Assembly (NCBI GenBank): GCA_964478075.1
Contig: CAYZGO010000011.1
Location: forward strand, 1-64,000
Source: DAOUEX01 sp034430235
GTDB lineage: Bacteria; Chloroflexota; Anaerolineae; UBA2200
Length of the DNA stretch: 64,000 nt
Direction: 5' to 3'
Shown here: in pieces, positions 25,721 to 35,499 of the stretch
Layout: the number at the start of each line of letters is the position of its first letter
Position numbering within the stretch: the stretch's first letter is position 1
Made by a program: the position numbers and the translations under genes
The notes under the pieces: model-generated
What the model saw: the letters and a program-made list of their open reading frames with translations, nothing else
What the model was told of the DNA's origin: nothing
The model's database searches: none

Positions 25721-26173
25721 ATGCCCATGACCGATGAAATCGTGATCCGCACTCTGAACCTAGAGGATTACGACCGTTGGATGTCCGTGTGGCAGCGTGC
25801 CGGCTTGAGCTCCATGAAGCCCAAAGGGCGTGACAGTCGCTCGGCTTTTGCGCGCCAGTTCGCCAGCGGCACGCATAGCATGATCGGCCTGGAGCTCTCT
25901 GGAGAACTGGTCGGCGTCGTCCTGGCTACCCACGATGGACGCAAAGGCTGGATCAACCGCCTGGCGGTGCTGCCCGAACACCGCCGGCGGGGCTACGCTG
26001 CCCGCCTGATGGCCGAGGCCGAGGGTGTGCTGCGTGCGCAGGGCATGATCGTCATCGCCGCGCTGATCGAGCCCGGCAACGACACCTCCCTGGCCTTGTT
26101 TCGGAAGATAGGCTACGTAGAGCTGCCGGATGGGATTCACTACGTCAGCAAGCGCGACAGCGAGGAGGCGTGA
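25721..26173 (+). CDS. GNAT-family N-acetyltransferase
   Basis: Acetyl-CoA-dependent acyltransferase of 150 aa. The acetyl-CoA pyrophosphate-binding signature is RLAVLPEHRRRGYAARLMAEAE, preceded by strand 4 (GVVLATHDGRKGWI) and followed by strand 5 (IVIAALIEPGNDTSLALFRKIGY). A second ATG at 25727 is equally possible; GGAG lies 3-9 bases upstream. The family is certain, the acceptor unknown. It is the first of a run of plus-strand genes but has 113 bases and a separate promoter between it and endonuclease V. Confidence 0.85.
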   Translation: MPMTDEIVIRTLNLEDYDRWMSVWQRAGLSSMKPKGRDSRSAFARQFASGTHSMIGLELSGELVGVVLATHDGRKGWINRLAVLPEHRRRGYAARLMAEAEGVLRAQGMIVIAALIEPGNDTSLALFRKIGYVELPDGIHYVSKRDSEEA

Positions 26174-26225
26174 TTGGCAGGTTTTCTGGGAGGCTCATAT
26201 ATCAGATTGGAGCGTCTCAACGTGG

Positions 26226-26255
26226 TTGACGGTTTGCCCTGAGATGGGTTATACT
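26226..26255 (+). promoter_or_regulatory. Promoter of the endonuclease V gene
   Basis: TTGACG (26226-26231), 18-base spacer, TATACT (26250-26255); starts about 25 bases before the ribosome site. Confidence 0.65.
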
Positions 26256-26286
26256 ATGGGCAAGAGCACATCTCACAGGGAGCGCC

Positions 26287-26982
26287 ATGAAAGTCACCCA
26301 TCTGCACAAATGGGACCTATCCCCCTCAGAGGCGATAGCCGTGCAGCAGAGCCTGCGCGCAAGGGTGGTGACGCGCAATGAGCTGGGCCCGGTGCGCACT
26401 GTGGCTGGAATAGACATGAGTACAGCCGGCCAGCGTGCGCACGCCGCTGTTGTAGTGTTCAGCTTTCCCGACCTGCAGCCGTTGGAGGCGGCGCAGGCAG
26501 ACCTGCCTCTGACTTACCCCTACATCCCTGGCCTGCTCTCCTTTCGCGAAGCGCCGGCCATCCTGGCGGCAATCGAGCGCCTGCAGATCGAGCCCGACCT
26601 ATTCATACTGGACGGCCAAGGGCTGGCGCATCCACGACGCATGGGAATTGCCTGCCACGTCGGTGTTATCATAGACAAGCCGAGCATTGGCTGCGCCAAG
26701 TCGCGACTGTGCGGTCAGCACGGTGAAGTGGGTCCAAACGTGGGCGACTATAGCGAACTCTGGCACCAGGGGGAAGTCATTGGGGCAGTGCTGCGCACAC
26801 GCGAGCGGGTCAAACCCGTCTATATCTCTGTAGGCCATAAGGTTGACCTAACGACGGCCATCTCCTACGTGCTGCGCTGTGGCAAGGGCTACCGCCTGCC
26901 AGAGCCCACACGCTGGGCAGACAAGGTTGCTGGTGGTGCAAAGCTGCCCGGCCTGCGCGCAGAGCAAGGCACGCTTCTTTGA
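26287..26982 (+). CDS. nfi: Endonuclease V (deoxyinosine 3'-endonuclease)
   Basis: DNA repair nuclease that cuts the second phosphodiester bond 3' of hypoxanthine. The 231-aa protein shows the family motifs: VAGIDMS with the first catalytic Asp, YIPGLLSFREAPAILAA with the catalytic Glu and the PYxP-type wedge, FILDGQGLAHPRRMGIACHVG with the second Asp, and a conserved Lys in IGCAKSRL. Length is normal. ATG 26287 follows AGGGAG. It heads a possible operon with the sirtuin gene 124 bases downstream. Confidence 0.93.
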   Translation: MKVTHLHKWDLSPSEAIAVQQSLRARVVTRNELGPVRTVAGIDMSTAGQRAHAAVVVFSFPDLQPLEAAQADLPLTYPYIPGLLSFREAPAILAAIERLQIEPDLFILDGQGLAHPRRMGIACHVGVIIDKPSIGCAKSRLCGQHGEVGPNVGDYSELWHQGEVIGAVLRTRERVKPVYISVGHKVDLTTAISYVLRCGKGYRLPEPTRWADKVAGGAKLPGLRAEQGTLL

Positions 26983-27105
26983 CAAACATAGCGTAAGAAC
27001 GAGGCATTTCATCCGACAAATACCCAATGCAACTGACGCATACCTGGCTGACCTTGGACTGGAGGAAACCAGGCCAGGGAATCGATCGCCCCTACCTGAA
27101 CCACA

Positions 27106-27894
27106 ATGAGGAACAGAGGAATGTCCCTTGAGGACCAGATACAGAAAGCCGCGGAAATTCTGGCCGTCAGCAGACACGCCGTGGCGCTCACGGGCGCGGG
27201 CCACAGTACGCCCTCCGGCATCCCCGACTTTCGCAGTCCAGGATCCGGACTGTGGACGAAGGTAGATCCTATGGCCGTGGCTTCAATCTACGGCTTCCAG
27301 CGGAATCCACAGGCTTTCTACGACTGGATTCGCCCTCTGGCCAAGCAGATGATGGAGGCACAGCCCAACGCTGCGCACATCGCCCTCGCCACACTGGAGC
27401 AGGCCGGCGTGATCAAGGCAGTGCTTACGCAGAACATAGACGAGTTGCACCACAAGGCAGGCTCAAAGCGCGTGTTGGAATTGCACGGCAGCGTGCGCCA
27501 GGCAACGTGCACAAGCTGTGGGCGACGGGTGCCCAGCGCCGAGTTGTGGCCCGCATTCGTAGCCAGTGGTGAGGTGCCACGTTGCCCAGCCTGCAGCGGC
27601 CTGCTCAAGCCTGACATAGTGCTCTTCGGAGAGCTACTGCCGATGGACGTGCTCTTGGAAGCTCAGCATGAGGCAGAGCGTTGCGACGTCATGCTGGTCG
27701 CTGGCTGCTCACTGGAGGTCTATCCAGTTGCAGACCTGCCCACGCTGGCCGTACAGCACGGGGCGAAACTAATCCTGGTCAATTACGAGCCCACACAAAT
27801 GGACGCACGCGCCACCGTCGTGATGCACGAAGACGTCGCTGTCGTCCTGCCGCAGATAGCAGCCGGAGTCAAGGCGCTCAAGGGGATAGATTAG
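27106..27894 (+). CDS. NAD-dependent protein deacylase (sirtuin)
   Basis: Sir2-family enzyme, 262 aa. The NAD site is ALTGAGHSTPSGIPDFRS (GAGxS then GIPDFR), the catalytic His lies in LELHGSVRQ after TQNIDELHHKAG, and four Cys (CTSC ... CPAC) form the structural zinc site. The C-terminal part has VAGCSLEVYPVADLP and LVNYEPTQMD. The usual GTSL/GTS-V motif reads GCSLEV. Start is ATG 27106 or ATG 27121; AGAGGA lies just before the second, and neither is ideal. It ends two bases before the giant cell-wall protein begins, so the two are co-transcribed. Confidence 0.92.
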   Translation: MRNRGMSLEDQIQKAAEILAVSRHAVALTGAGHSTPSGIPDFRSPGSGLWTKVDPMAVASIYGFQRNPQAFYDWIRPLAKQMMEAQPNAAHIALATLEQAGVIKAVLTQNIDELHHKAGSKRVLELHGSVRQATCTSCGRRVPSAELWPAFVASGEVPRCPACSGLLKPDIVLFGELLPMDVLLEAQHEAERCDVMLVAGCSLEVYPVADLPTLAVQHGAKLILVNYEPTQMDARATVVMHEDVAVVLPQIAAGVKALKGID

Positions 27895-27896
27895 TC

Positions 27897-30800
27897 ATGG
27901 ACAAAACGTCGCGCAGTGCATTGCTCCTGATCAGTATACTGTCCTTCGTCACGCTCGTAACACTTGTGGGCTGGCTCGCCATGCCCACCGCAAGGCAGGT
28001 CACTCTTGCAGATGCGGGTGGCTTCAGCGGGCAGGTGACGGACCTCCTCACAGGACAGCCCATCGTCGGCGCACAAGTCAGCGCTGGGGACATGCAGGCT
28101 GCCACAGATCCCGGCGGGTCCTATAGGCTGCGCGTTGCTCCCGGGGTGTACGAAATCCGCGTGCGCGCGGCGGGGTACATCGGCATGTCCCGGAGCCGCC
28201 AGATCGCCAGCGAGGATAGGCTCACTACCGTTGATTTCGGCATGGTGGTTGCCGACCCTTCCCCAGAACAGCGTGGGGCTCTCGACGCCATCTTTCGCCA
28301 GCAAGCCGGCGCCGGGCTTACGGCCGAAGCACTGGAGGCGGCAGACGCTAGGGGCTTCATCGCGTCAGGCATGACGCAGTTGCCAGCCACCATCCGCGTG
28401 CTAATGGAAGATGGCACCGTCGTGGTCATGCCCCTGGACGAGTACGTGAGGGGCGTAGTGCCCAACGAGATGGCCCCCTATTGGCCGCCGGAGGCCCTGA
28501 AAGCCCAGGCTGTGGCTGCACGCTGTTACGCAGCCACCGCGCGACGGCACACCGGCGTCGGTGCTAATGTGTGCACCACCCAGCACTGTCAGGTCTGGCG
28601 GCCCACACACTACGAGACTACCGACCTGGCGGTGGCGAGCACGCACAACGTGGCTGCCACTTACGGTGGAAATATCATCAGCGCCTTCTACTTCGCTCAT
28701 TGCGATGGTCACACCCGCAACTCCGAGGACGTGTGGCTGGTGCCTCTGCCTTACTGCCGCAGTGTGTCCTGCCCCTGTGGCTATAGCTTTCTTCTGGGGC
28801 ATAGCGTGGGCATGTGCCAGCGCGGCGCGGAGGCGATGGCCAATCAGGGTGCCGACTACCGGGAGATCCTGACGCACTATTACACTGGCGTGCGAGTTGC
28901 TGCCCCCCCCGCCCCCGCTTTGAGGGAGGGACGTGTCACGCCAGAGGAGGGCGACACAGCCACTATCTTTACCTACGAAGTACTATACAGCAGCAGCGAT
29001 CCTCCCATTGCCACCAATCTGTACATTGACGGCTATTCTTACAACATGAGCGCAGTCACAAACGCGGCGGACGGCGATACGCTGTATCGCTACAGTACGC
29101 TGTTACCAGCCGGTGAGCACACCTACGTCTTCCACTTTGAGAACGGCTACAATCCGCCAGTCAACTTGCCCACATCGGGCGTGCTGAGCGGGCCAGACGT
29201 GGGCGTACGTGGCAACGACCTGCCAACGCCTACACCGCTGCCCACTCCTCAGGGCACACAAGCCAGCCAGTGGAGTCAGACTACGCTTACCGATTTCGCC
29301 GACGGCACGCGCTGCAACACCGTGTTGACCAGCGAGGACAACGGCGAAGTGGCGCTGGCGCCCTACAGCACCCTTGGCCTGTACACTTCGACTGTCACGT
29401 TTGCCCCCATCGACTTCGTGGCCGTCGGTTCCAAATGGCAGGCCACGACACCAGCACAAACAGAGATCGCTATCGCCGTGCGCAGCAGCCCCGACAATAG
29501 CAGTTGGTCGGCCTGGATGCCGATCCTGCCGATGGACGCTGAGCGTGAGGCGGCTCGCCTGTCCTACGGGGGACTGGTTTTCCTGCGTGGGCCCTACCTG
29601 CAATACCGCCTCACCTTTTCGAGCCACCAACCTTCGGCCAGTCCCACTTTGCATTCGCTCACCTTGATCTTTATTGACTCACAGCCTGGCCCCACAGCGC
29701 AGGAGGCGCAGGCACTGGCCATTGCCACAGTCGCCCCTGAAGGGCCCGTGGTTATTCCGCGCGCGGCCTGGGGTGCGGATGAAAGCCTGATGACCTGGCC
29801 GCCGGAGTACCGCACTCCGCGCAAGTTTGTCATTCATCACACGGCCACGCCAAACGCCGACCTGGACCCCGCCGCCATGGTGCGCGCCATCTACTACTAC
29901 CACGGTATCACCCGCGGTTGGGGCGACATAGGCTACAACTACCTGGTGGACCCCCAAGGGCGCATCTACGAGGGACGCTGGGGTGGAGAGGGTGTGGTCG
30001 GTGGACATGCCAAGATCTACAACTGGGGCTCCATCGGCGTCGCACTCATCGGCAATTATGCCGAAATCGAGGTGCCTGCCAACGCCGAGAATTCACTGAT
30101 CGAGTTGCTGGCCTGGAAGGGCAATCTGCACTTTATCCATCCGACCGGCCACGGCTTTTTCATTGACAGATACCTGCCTAACATCATCGGCCACCGGGAT
30201 GTGGGGAATACCGCTTGCCCGGGTAGATACGCTTACGCTCGGCTGCCGTATCTGCGTCAGGCAGCGTTGACGCGCATGGGCGACCTGCCGCCCAACGTGC
30301 GCACCGATGCACCGCTGCACGAGGAGCAGGTGAGAGGTGTAGTAGACGTATTGGCTACAGCCAGCCCTGCTGTGGCTGAAGTGATCTTGTACGTGGACGA
30401 CGTCGAGCACGCCAGCGGCACCTCAGCACCGTTCTCTTGGAAATGGAACACGGTCACTGCAACAGCCGGGCAGCACGTCCTGCGGGTGGAGGCCCGCACG
30501 GCCATCGGCCTGCTGGCAGAGGACGTGGTGACGGTCACTGTAGACAACACGCCGCCCAACGGCAGCCTCAGCGGGCCAATCTTTACTAACGCGCCCACGG
30601 TTACCCTGACGACTTGGGCCGACAATGCCCAATGGATGCAATTCAGCAATGGTTGGCGATGGGAGGGCGAGCACCTGCGCCACCAGACTGGACATAAGGT
30701 CAGCGACACGGCGGCACTGAACGGCTGGGCCTGGCTGGGCCGCGCCGGAAGCGACCCGCCAGGGTGGTGGTACGGCCCATACTTCCATGACTTGCCTACT

Positions 30801-31937
30801 GGCAGTAGCTATCGCGTCTACTTCCGGCTCAAGACGGAGGACAACGTCACCAGCGATCACGTGGCCACCATAGACCTGACCGACGACTTTGGTACCAATA
30901 CCTATGTCAGCCAGGCACTGACGGGACGGGACTTTGCGGGCAGCCTAACCTATCAGGAACCCTACCTTGATTTCTACTACTCTCGGCACGATGTCTACGG
31001 TCTGGAATTCCGCACCTTCTACACAGGCCGCAGCGACCTGTACGTGGACCGCATATACGTCTTCCGCACACCACGCTCCTATGCCACGAGCGCGGACTGG
31101 GTGCTGCCCGCAGGCGATGGGAGCAAAGAGGTCGAAGCGCGCTACATTGACGCGGCGGGCAATGCCTCTGCCGTGTACTCGATCACCGTCGTGTTGGATG
31201 GCACGCCGCCGCAGTGGCTCGACTGGGACGGCACCTGCGCGTGGGTACACGACGACCTGTCCGGCCTGCACGTAGGCAGTGCGCAGTTTGCCACTTCGAC
31301 AGATGGTGGCCTGACCTGGGGAGACTGGCGGGCGGCGACGATTACTGCCACGGAGGGCACTACAGCTACCGTGGCCCTCGGCGCGCCAGCAAATGGGGCT
31401 ACCAGCATGCGCTTCCGCATTGCGGACCGCGCCGACAACCTGGCACGGAGCCCGGTGTATCACTTCGCTACGCCAACACCTACGGCCACGATCACGCCAG
31501 TGGCTACGCCTGGGCCGGGCTCGATCAGCGGCCGAGTGATCCTGCAGGGACGCGGACAACACGACGCTGCCAATGTGAGCATCGCCGGCGTCATCTCCAC
31601 CACCACGGCCGAGGATGGCAGCTATGTGCTGAGCGACGTACCCTCTGGCTCTTACACAGTCATGGTGCGCATGCGTGGTTACGTTGAGACATACCGGGAA
31701 GAGGTAACCGTTTCGGCCGGGGCAGAGACCGCTCTGCCTGACGTCACACTATGCGGCGGAGACGTGAACGGCGACTGCAGCGTTGACCTGTTCGACCTGG
31801 TCGGCGTGGCATCGGACTTGTACAAGAGCCCATCAGCAGAGGCCGGCACCGACATCAACAACGACGGACGTGTTGACCTCCACGACCTGCTGCTGGTGAG
31901 CATCAACCTGGGTAAGAACTGTCCAGGTCCCTGGTGA
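27897..31937 (+). CDS. Giant secreted SpoIID/PGRP amidase protein with dockerin
   Basis: Multidomain surface protein of 1346 aa. After an N-terminal hydrophobic helix (signal anchor) come: a carboxypeptidase-regulatory-like beta domain (about 38-110); a SpoIID/LytB domain (about 164-333: PLDEYVRGVVPNEM, EALKAQAVAARCYA, GHSVGMCQRGAEAMA), which in relatives cleaves peptidoglycan glycan strands; Thr-Pro linkers; a PGRP/amidase_2 domain (about 618-788: VIPRAAWGADES, FVIHHTATPN with a zinc His, NIIGHRDVGNTACPG with a second His and the Cys ligand); Ig-like and beta modules; a second carboxypeptidase-regulatory repeat; and a type I dockerin (about 1287-1346, two Ca-binding DxNxDxxVD loops). The ATG at 27897 follows the sirtuin stop. 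A longer upstream frame overlaps the sirtuin and is rejected. Likely acts on its own or foreign peptidoglycan. Confidence 0.9.
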   Translation: MDKTSRSALLLISILSFVTLVTLVGWLAMPTARQVTLADAGGFSGQVTDLLTGQPIVGAQVSAGDMQAATDPGGSYRLRVAPGVYEIRVRAAGYIGMSRSRQIASEDRLTTVDFGMVVADPSPEQRGALDAIFRQQAGAGLTAEALEAADARGFIASGMTQLPATIRVLMEDGTVVVMPLDEYVRGVVPNEMAPYWPPEALKAQAVAARCYAATARRHTGVGANVCTTQHCQVWRPTHYETTDLAVASTHNVAATYGGNIISAFYFAHCDGHTRNSEDVWLVPLPYCRSVSCPCGYSFLLGHSVGMCQRGAEAMANQGADYREILTHYYTGVRVAAPPAPALREGRVTPEEGDTATIFTYEVLYSSSDPPIATNLYIDGYSYNMSAVTNAADGDTLYRYSTLLPAGEHTYVFHFENGYNPPVNLPTSGVLSGPDVGVRGNDLPTPTPLPTPQGTQASQWSQTTLTDFADGTRCNTVLTSEDNGEVALAPYSTLGLYTSTVTFAPIDFVAVGSKWQATTPAQTEIAIAVRSSPDNSSWSAWMPILPMDAEREAARLSYGGLVFLRGPYLQYRLTFSSHQPSASPTLHSLTLIFIDSQPGPTAQEAQALAIATVAPEGPVVIPRAAWGADESLMTWPPEYRTPRKFVIHHTATPNADLDPAAMVRAIYYYHGITRGWGDIGYNYLVDPQGRIYEGRWGGEGVVGGHAKIYNWGSIGVALIGNYAEIEVPANAENSLIELLAWKGNLHFIHPTGHGFFIDRYLPNIIGHRDVGNTACPGRYAYARLPYLRQAALTRMGDLPPNVRTDAPLHEEQVRGVVDVLATASPAVAEVILYVDDVEHASGTSAPFSWKWNTVTATAGQHVLRVEARTAIGLLAEDVVTVTVDNTPPNGSLSGPIFTNAPTVTLTTWADNAQWMQFSNGWRWEGEHLRHQTGHKVSDTAALNGWAWLGRAGSDPPGWWYGPYFHDLPTGSSYRVYFRLKTEDNVTSDHVATIDLTDDFGTNTYVSQALTGRDFAGSLTYQEPYLDFYYSRHDVYGLEFRTFYTGRSDLYVDRIYVFRTPRSYATSADWVLPAGDGSKEVEARYIDAAGNASAVYSITVVLDGTPPQWLDWDGTCAWVHDDLSGLHVGSAQFATSTDGGLTWGDWRAATITATEGTTATVALGAPANGATSMRFRIADRADNLARSPVYHFATPTPTATITPVATPGPGSISGRVILQGRGQHDAANVSIAGVISTTTAEDGSYVLSDVPSGSYTVMVRMRGYVETYREEVTVSAGAETALPDVTLCGGDVNGDCSVDLFDLVGVASDLYKSPSAEAGTDINNDGRVDLHDLLLVSINLGKNCPGPW

Positions 31938-32134
31938 TCTGAGCCTGCCACGCGACTCAGCCAGCGTTGGCCTATCACCGCCACCTCTGCCGTGTCTGCT
32001 CAAGGGTGGATAGACGGCGCATACCCATGGCCGTGTACGTCAGGTTAGCCGCACGGTTGTAGCGCGTAACGGACAGGATTGGCGTGATATCCGCGGTGCG
32101 CGTACTAACGAGTTAGCCGAAATGGTGGATTGAT

Positions 32135-32695
32135 GTGAAGCTAAACCGGACCAATATCGACAAAGAGCTCAACGATTACCTAAGATCGGTTGATTCAATA
32201 GAACTCCCTGCACCGCGGAACGATGTCTTAGCTTTCTTGCATTCCCTCAAACGCAAGGCGCTTGGTTCTGGGCCATACCCTGACGTGAGCCTGTTTGAAG
32301 CATCAAATCGTATTCTCTCAGATATAATTATCCTGTTTGGCGTACAACGGCTTCTCACCAATCCATCAGTTGGGAGTGTTCGGCTCCCTTTCACTGAGTA
32401 CGAAGTCTCTCTCGGTGTAGAAGGGGGTAATGATTTAGTGGCTGTTGTTGGCGGTTCCCGTCTGGTGGGTGAGGCATTCAACGTCGCTCCATCATTCTTT
32501 CAACGGAAGAAATCGTCAATGATCAAAAAGCTCCGGTCTCAAGAAGAGGCTGATTATAGGCTGATTATCTTCAACGCAGATGCCGTAAAGACGCCTGAGT
32601 ATTACATCGTAAAGTCCGAACCATCCATGCTTTATCTGCCAGTGAACGTATGGGTTGACAGGTACAATCTTGTTCAAAACAACCACTTCAGCTAA
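32135..32695 (+). CDS. Hypothetical protein, 186 aa
   Basis: Not recognised. It is a soluble protein with a helical N-terminus (NIDKELNDYLRSVDSIELP) and a mixed C-terminal half (YRLIIFNADAVKTPEYYIVKSEPSMLYLPVNVWVDRY). Composition is clearly more AT-rich than neighbours and codon choice is freer (TCT, ATA, TTA), which suggests a transferred gene. GTG 32135 has GGTGG 8 bases upstream, a weak site. The N-terminal style resembles small defence-associated or restriction-linked proteins, but no motif supports a function. Confidence 0.5.
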   Translation: MKLNRTNIDKELNDYLRSVDSIELPAPRNDVLAFLHSLKRKALGSGPYPDVSLFEASNRILSDIIILFGVQRLLTNPSVGSVRLPFTEYEVSLGVEGGNDLVAVVGGSRLVGEAFNVAPSFFQRKKSSMIKKLRSQEEADYRLIIFNADAVKTPEYYIVKSEPSMLYLPVNVWVDRYNLVQNNHFS

Positions 32696-32770
32696 CATGG
32701 TGTTTGGGCTTTGCCACACTAACGTTCACCGGCAACTGCCGCGGGTTGGCTACGGCTAGCGCAGCGCCGT

Positions 32771-32834
32771 GCTTTGCTCACCCGCAGTGCAACTGCGGGT
32801 GAGCAAAGACCGTGCCTCGCACTGTGAGTGCGAG
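32771..32834. terminator. Two adjacent perfect hairpins
   Basis: First stem: 17 bp, CTTTGCTCACCCGCAGT and its complement with loop GCA (32772-32808). Second: CTCGCACT / AGTGCGAG with loop GTG (32816-32834). Neither has a T run; they could end the upstream transcript or be relics of palindromic repeats. Confidence 0.65.
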
Positions 32835-32921
32835 AGAACAATGGAGTGCGGGAGAACCACCGCTGAGGTCTCATGTTCCATCCCTTTCTCCTCCCGCAAC
32901 TGGGATCTTTGAAAGCAAAGC

Positions 32922-34112
32922 ATGATACTTCCCAAAGTAGGGGCTCCTGACAAAGGAATCTTTGTGGCTACGCTGCTGGCTCTGGCCTGTTTGTTCGCGG
33001 CCACCATGGCCTGGCCAACTGCAAACGCCCAGCAGCCGCTGCCCACGCCATCCGCGGGGCAGTACAGGGTGTATATCCCTGCGCTGAGGCAACAGCGCCC
33101 GCTTTTCCGCATCTTCCTGCCGCTTTACGTGGCTGGGACGTCCGGCGCTTTTCCACCGTTTCCCTTTGCTGACACATCTCGGCCTCTTCTGCGCCAGCGC
33201 CCGGGTTTTGTGACGCGCGTCGGCGAGGGCCTGCAACTCGACGGGCAGCCATACACTTTCATAGGAATCAACGTCTCGTATCTGGCCGGGCCATTCTTTC
33301 CCGAAGAAAAGGCTGAGGAAATCATCTCCCACCTAGCATCGGCTGGTGTGCAGGTGATTCGCGTCTGGGTGCAGCCGTGGTGCGATCTGCATCGCGTTGA
33401 GCGCATGCTCGATCTGGGACGCAAGTACAACGTACGTTTTGTCCTCACTTTGCAGGACTTTTACGGGAACAAAGATGGCTGGTGGTTCAAAAGCGAGTAC
33501 AAGACTGTGGATCTGCCTCACATCCGCAACATCGTGCCGCGCTTCGCCGATCGCGCCGAAGTGCTGATGTGGGAGCTGATGAACGAACCCGCCTGCCCGG
33601 CAGAGGATGCAAACCAGTCCTGTCTGGATGCGCTCTACGAGTGGGCGCAGGTGACGTCGCAGGAAGTGAAGCGCTTGGATCCCAACCACTTGGTGTCGCT
33701 TGGCACGCATCGCGCAGGGTTTGACCAAGCTGCCATTGACACTTTCCGCCGCATGCACGCCCTGGATACGATTGACGTCGTCAGCGTGCACCGTGGGGTG
33801 GCCGGGCTACCGAAGAAGGAACTGGCCATCGCGCACGAATTGGGCAAGCCCATCTACTTCGGCGAGGTCACCATGCGCGGCCACAGGGAGAACTGCCAGC
33901 CACTGTCTGAGGAAGTGCTGAAAGAGCGCGCGCAGGCCATAGCCAGGGGGATAGAAAGCAGCCTGGAAGCTGGCGTTGACGGCTATCTGTTATGGCAGTA
34001 CGCCTATGGCGGCGTGGATATGGGCACTCACACTGAGTACTTTTGCGGAGTGTTCGACTACTTCGCGGAAGACCCGGTGTGGGCGGTGCTCAAGAGGGCG
34101 GCCAAGCAGTAG
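32922..34112 (+). CDS. Secreted GH5-like glycoside hydrolase (mannanase/cellulase type)
   Basis: Exported carbohydrate-active protein, 396 aa. Residues 1-36 form a signal peptide (FVATLLALACLFAATMAWPTANAQ). A short Pro-rich linker with two YIPAL-like or FLPLY segments precedes a TIM barrel starting GLQLDGQPYTFIGINVSYL. The acid/base Glu is in LMWELMNEPAC and the nucleophile Glu in PIYFGEVTMRG, as in GH5 family members; YLLWQYAYGG is the usual C-terminal strand with Trp. ATG 32922 has no strong ribosome site. Endo-mannosidase or cellulase activity cannot be separated by eye. It resembles the broken gene at 49515-50909 in general type only. Confidence 0.8.
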   Translation: MILPKVGAPDKGIFVATLLALACLFAATMAWPTANAQQPLPTPSAGQYRVYIPALRQQRPLFRIFLPLYVAGTSGAFPPFPFADTSRPLLRQRPGFVTRVGEGLQLDGQPYTFIGINVSYLAGPFFPEEKAEEIISHLASAGVQVIRVWVQPWCDLHRVERMLDLGRKYNVRFVLTLQDFYGNKDGWWFKSEYKTVDLPHIRNIVPRFADRAEVLMWELMNEPACPAEDANQSCLDALYEWAQVTSQEVKRLDPNHLVSLGTHRAGFDQAAIDTFRRMHALDTIDVVSVHRGVAGLPKKELAIAHELGKPIYFGEVTMRGHRENCQPLSEEVLKERAQAIARGIESSLEAGVDGYLLWQYAYGGVDMGTHTEYFCGVFDYFAEDPVWAVLKRAAKQ

Positions 34113-34218
34113 AGGAATAGAATCAATCGCCAACGGCTTTTGCCGTATGCTTTCCGTGCTGGGTCAAACTCCTGCAACGTCGCTTTCTCAGAACCATCAA
34201 AGAGTGAAGGATGAGCAC

Positions 34219-35499
34219 ATGTTGAGTCTACACAGGCTGGCTTCTCTCCGTTGGTTTCTGGTCATCATCGTGCTCGCAGGATGCGCAAGAGCCGGGGAAC
34301 CATCATCCGCCACGATGTCACCGGCAATCGCAGCACGCACGCCGACGACGGCGGCTGTGGCAACAACAGCGCCCACGGAAGTTAAAGCGAGTCCAATGCC
34401 GCTACCCACGACAAGGCCCACGCCAGATGCGGAAACGCTAGCTACGCCCACTGCAGCGGTCGTGCCAAGCATCGAGATCATTGTTGATAACCGAGATCCG
34501 CCCTTCTCGACAACAGGCACGTGGTTCATCGGGGACGGTGGACAGAGCTACAACGGCGATTGTGCCTGGGCGCCGCGCGGTATCCAGAACATTGCCTACG
34601 TGCAGCCAGAACTGCCGAGGGCTGGCGCGTACGAGGTTTTCGCCTGGTGGTGTGGCGACCCCAACCATGACCAGTCCCAGCGTGCGCTCATCCAGATTCA
34701 TCCAACTGTGGGGCGAGTCGCCCCGCACCAGGTCTACGTGAATCTGCAGGAAAATGCGGGTCAGTGGAATAGCCTGGGCACGTACTACCTGGAACGAAAC
34801 GGCTCCCTGAGCGTCAGTGGCTATCTAGACGGCAACGTCGTGGCCGATGCGTTTCGGTTCGTCTATCGTTCGCCGGAACACGTTGTCGTCACACCTACGC
34901 CACTGCCGACGGCGTTCTCGTGGACCGGTCATCCGCCCAGCCCTCTGGAGCAACTGACGTGTGGCGATCTCTCGATACGTCTCGGTTTGGTGCAACGCTT
35001 CTATGCCTACACGCCGATGATTTCGATGGAGACAGTCACGTTTGACGACTGCCAGGCCTTCCCACGTGATGGCTGCAGCGGCGCACGCGACGGTTGGGAC
35101 GTGCAGGTGCAGTACCAGGACTTGGTTGCGACGTACCGCGTCTCACAGGATTACCGATTTGTGGCTGTCGAGCTGCCTGATGGATTAGCCAGCCGACAAC
35201 TGCTCTACCTGTACGGCACGCAGGACGAACGGTTCTTGCGAGTGGATCGTTACCCCGACGATACGTGGCATCTCTCCGGCGCGGACTTTGACCGTACTTA
35301 TGCGTCTCATTTGCTACTGGACGCCGAAACCCTGGAGACCTTGCGCTCGTTCGTGCAGCGGTACAGCTCGGTTACATACAACACAGCCGATGGGATGCAG
35401 GTTTGGTTGTATGGCCTGGGCGACCGTGTTCAGCTCTCCGAGGAGGATGGGAGTCAATTGGCGACGCTGGGTGCCGAATTGGCCGCGACCGTCTGGTAA
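34219..35499 (+). CDS. Lipoprotein with golvesin-like domain
   Basis: Surface lipoprotein of 426 aa. The lipobox is VLAGC, followed by a long Thr/Ala/Pro linker. Residues about 95-220 form a golvesin/Xly-type carbohydrate-binding-like domain: VDNRDPPFSTTGTWFIGDGG, RAGAYEVFAWWCGDPN, and WNSLGTYYLERNGSLSVSG. A second soluble region with DVQVQYQDLVATYRVSQDYRF follows, unassigned. ATG 34219 has GAAGGA 8 bases before it; a longer frame starts at 33976 inside the upstream gene and is rejected. It lies 106 bases after the GH5-like gene and could share its transcript, consistent with extracellular polysaccharide work. Confidence 0.75.
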   Translation: MLSLHRLASLRWFLVIIVLAGCARAGEPSSATMSPAIAARTPTTAAVATTAPTEVKASPMPLPTTRPTPDAETLATPTAAVVPSIEIIVDNRDPPFSTTGTWFIGDGGQSYNGDCAWAPRGIQNIAYVQPELPRAGAYEVFAWWCGDPNHDQSQRALIQIHPTVGRVAPHQVYVNLQENAGQWNSLGTYYLERNGSLSVSGYLDGNVVADAFRFVYRSPEHVVVTPTPLPTAFSWTGHPPSPLEQLTCGDLSIRLGLVQRFYAYTPMISMETVTFDDCQAFPRDGCSGARDGWDVQVQYQDLVATYRVSQDYRFVAVELPDGLASRQLLYLYGTQDERFLRVDRYPDDTWHLSGADFDRTYASHLLLDAETLETLRSFVQRYSSVTYNTADGMQVWLYGLGDRVQLSEEDGSQLATLGAELAATVW

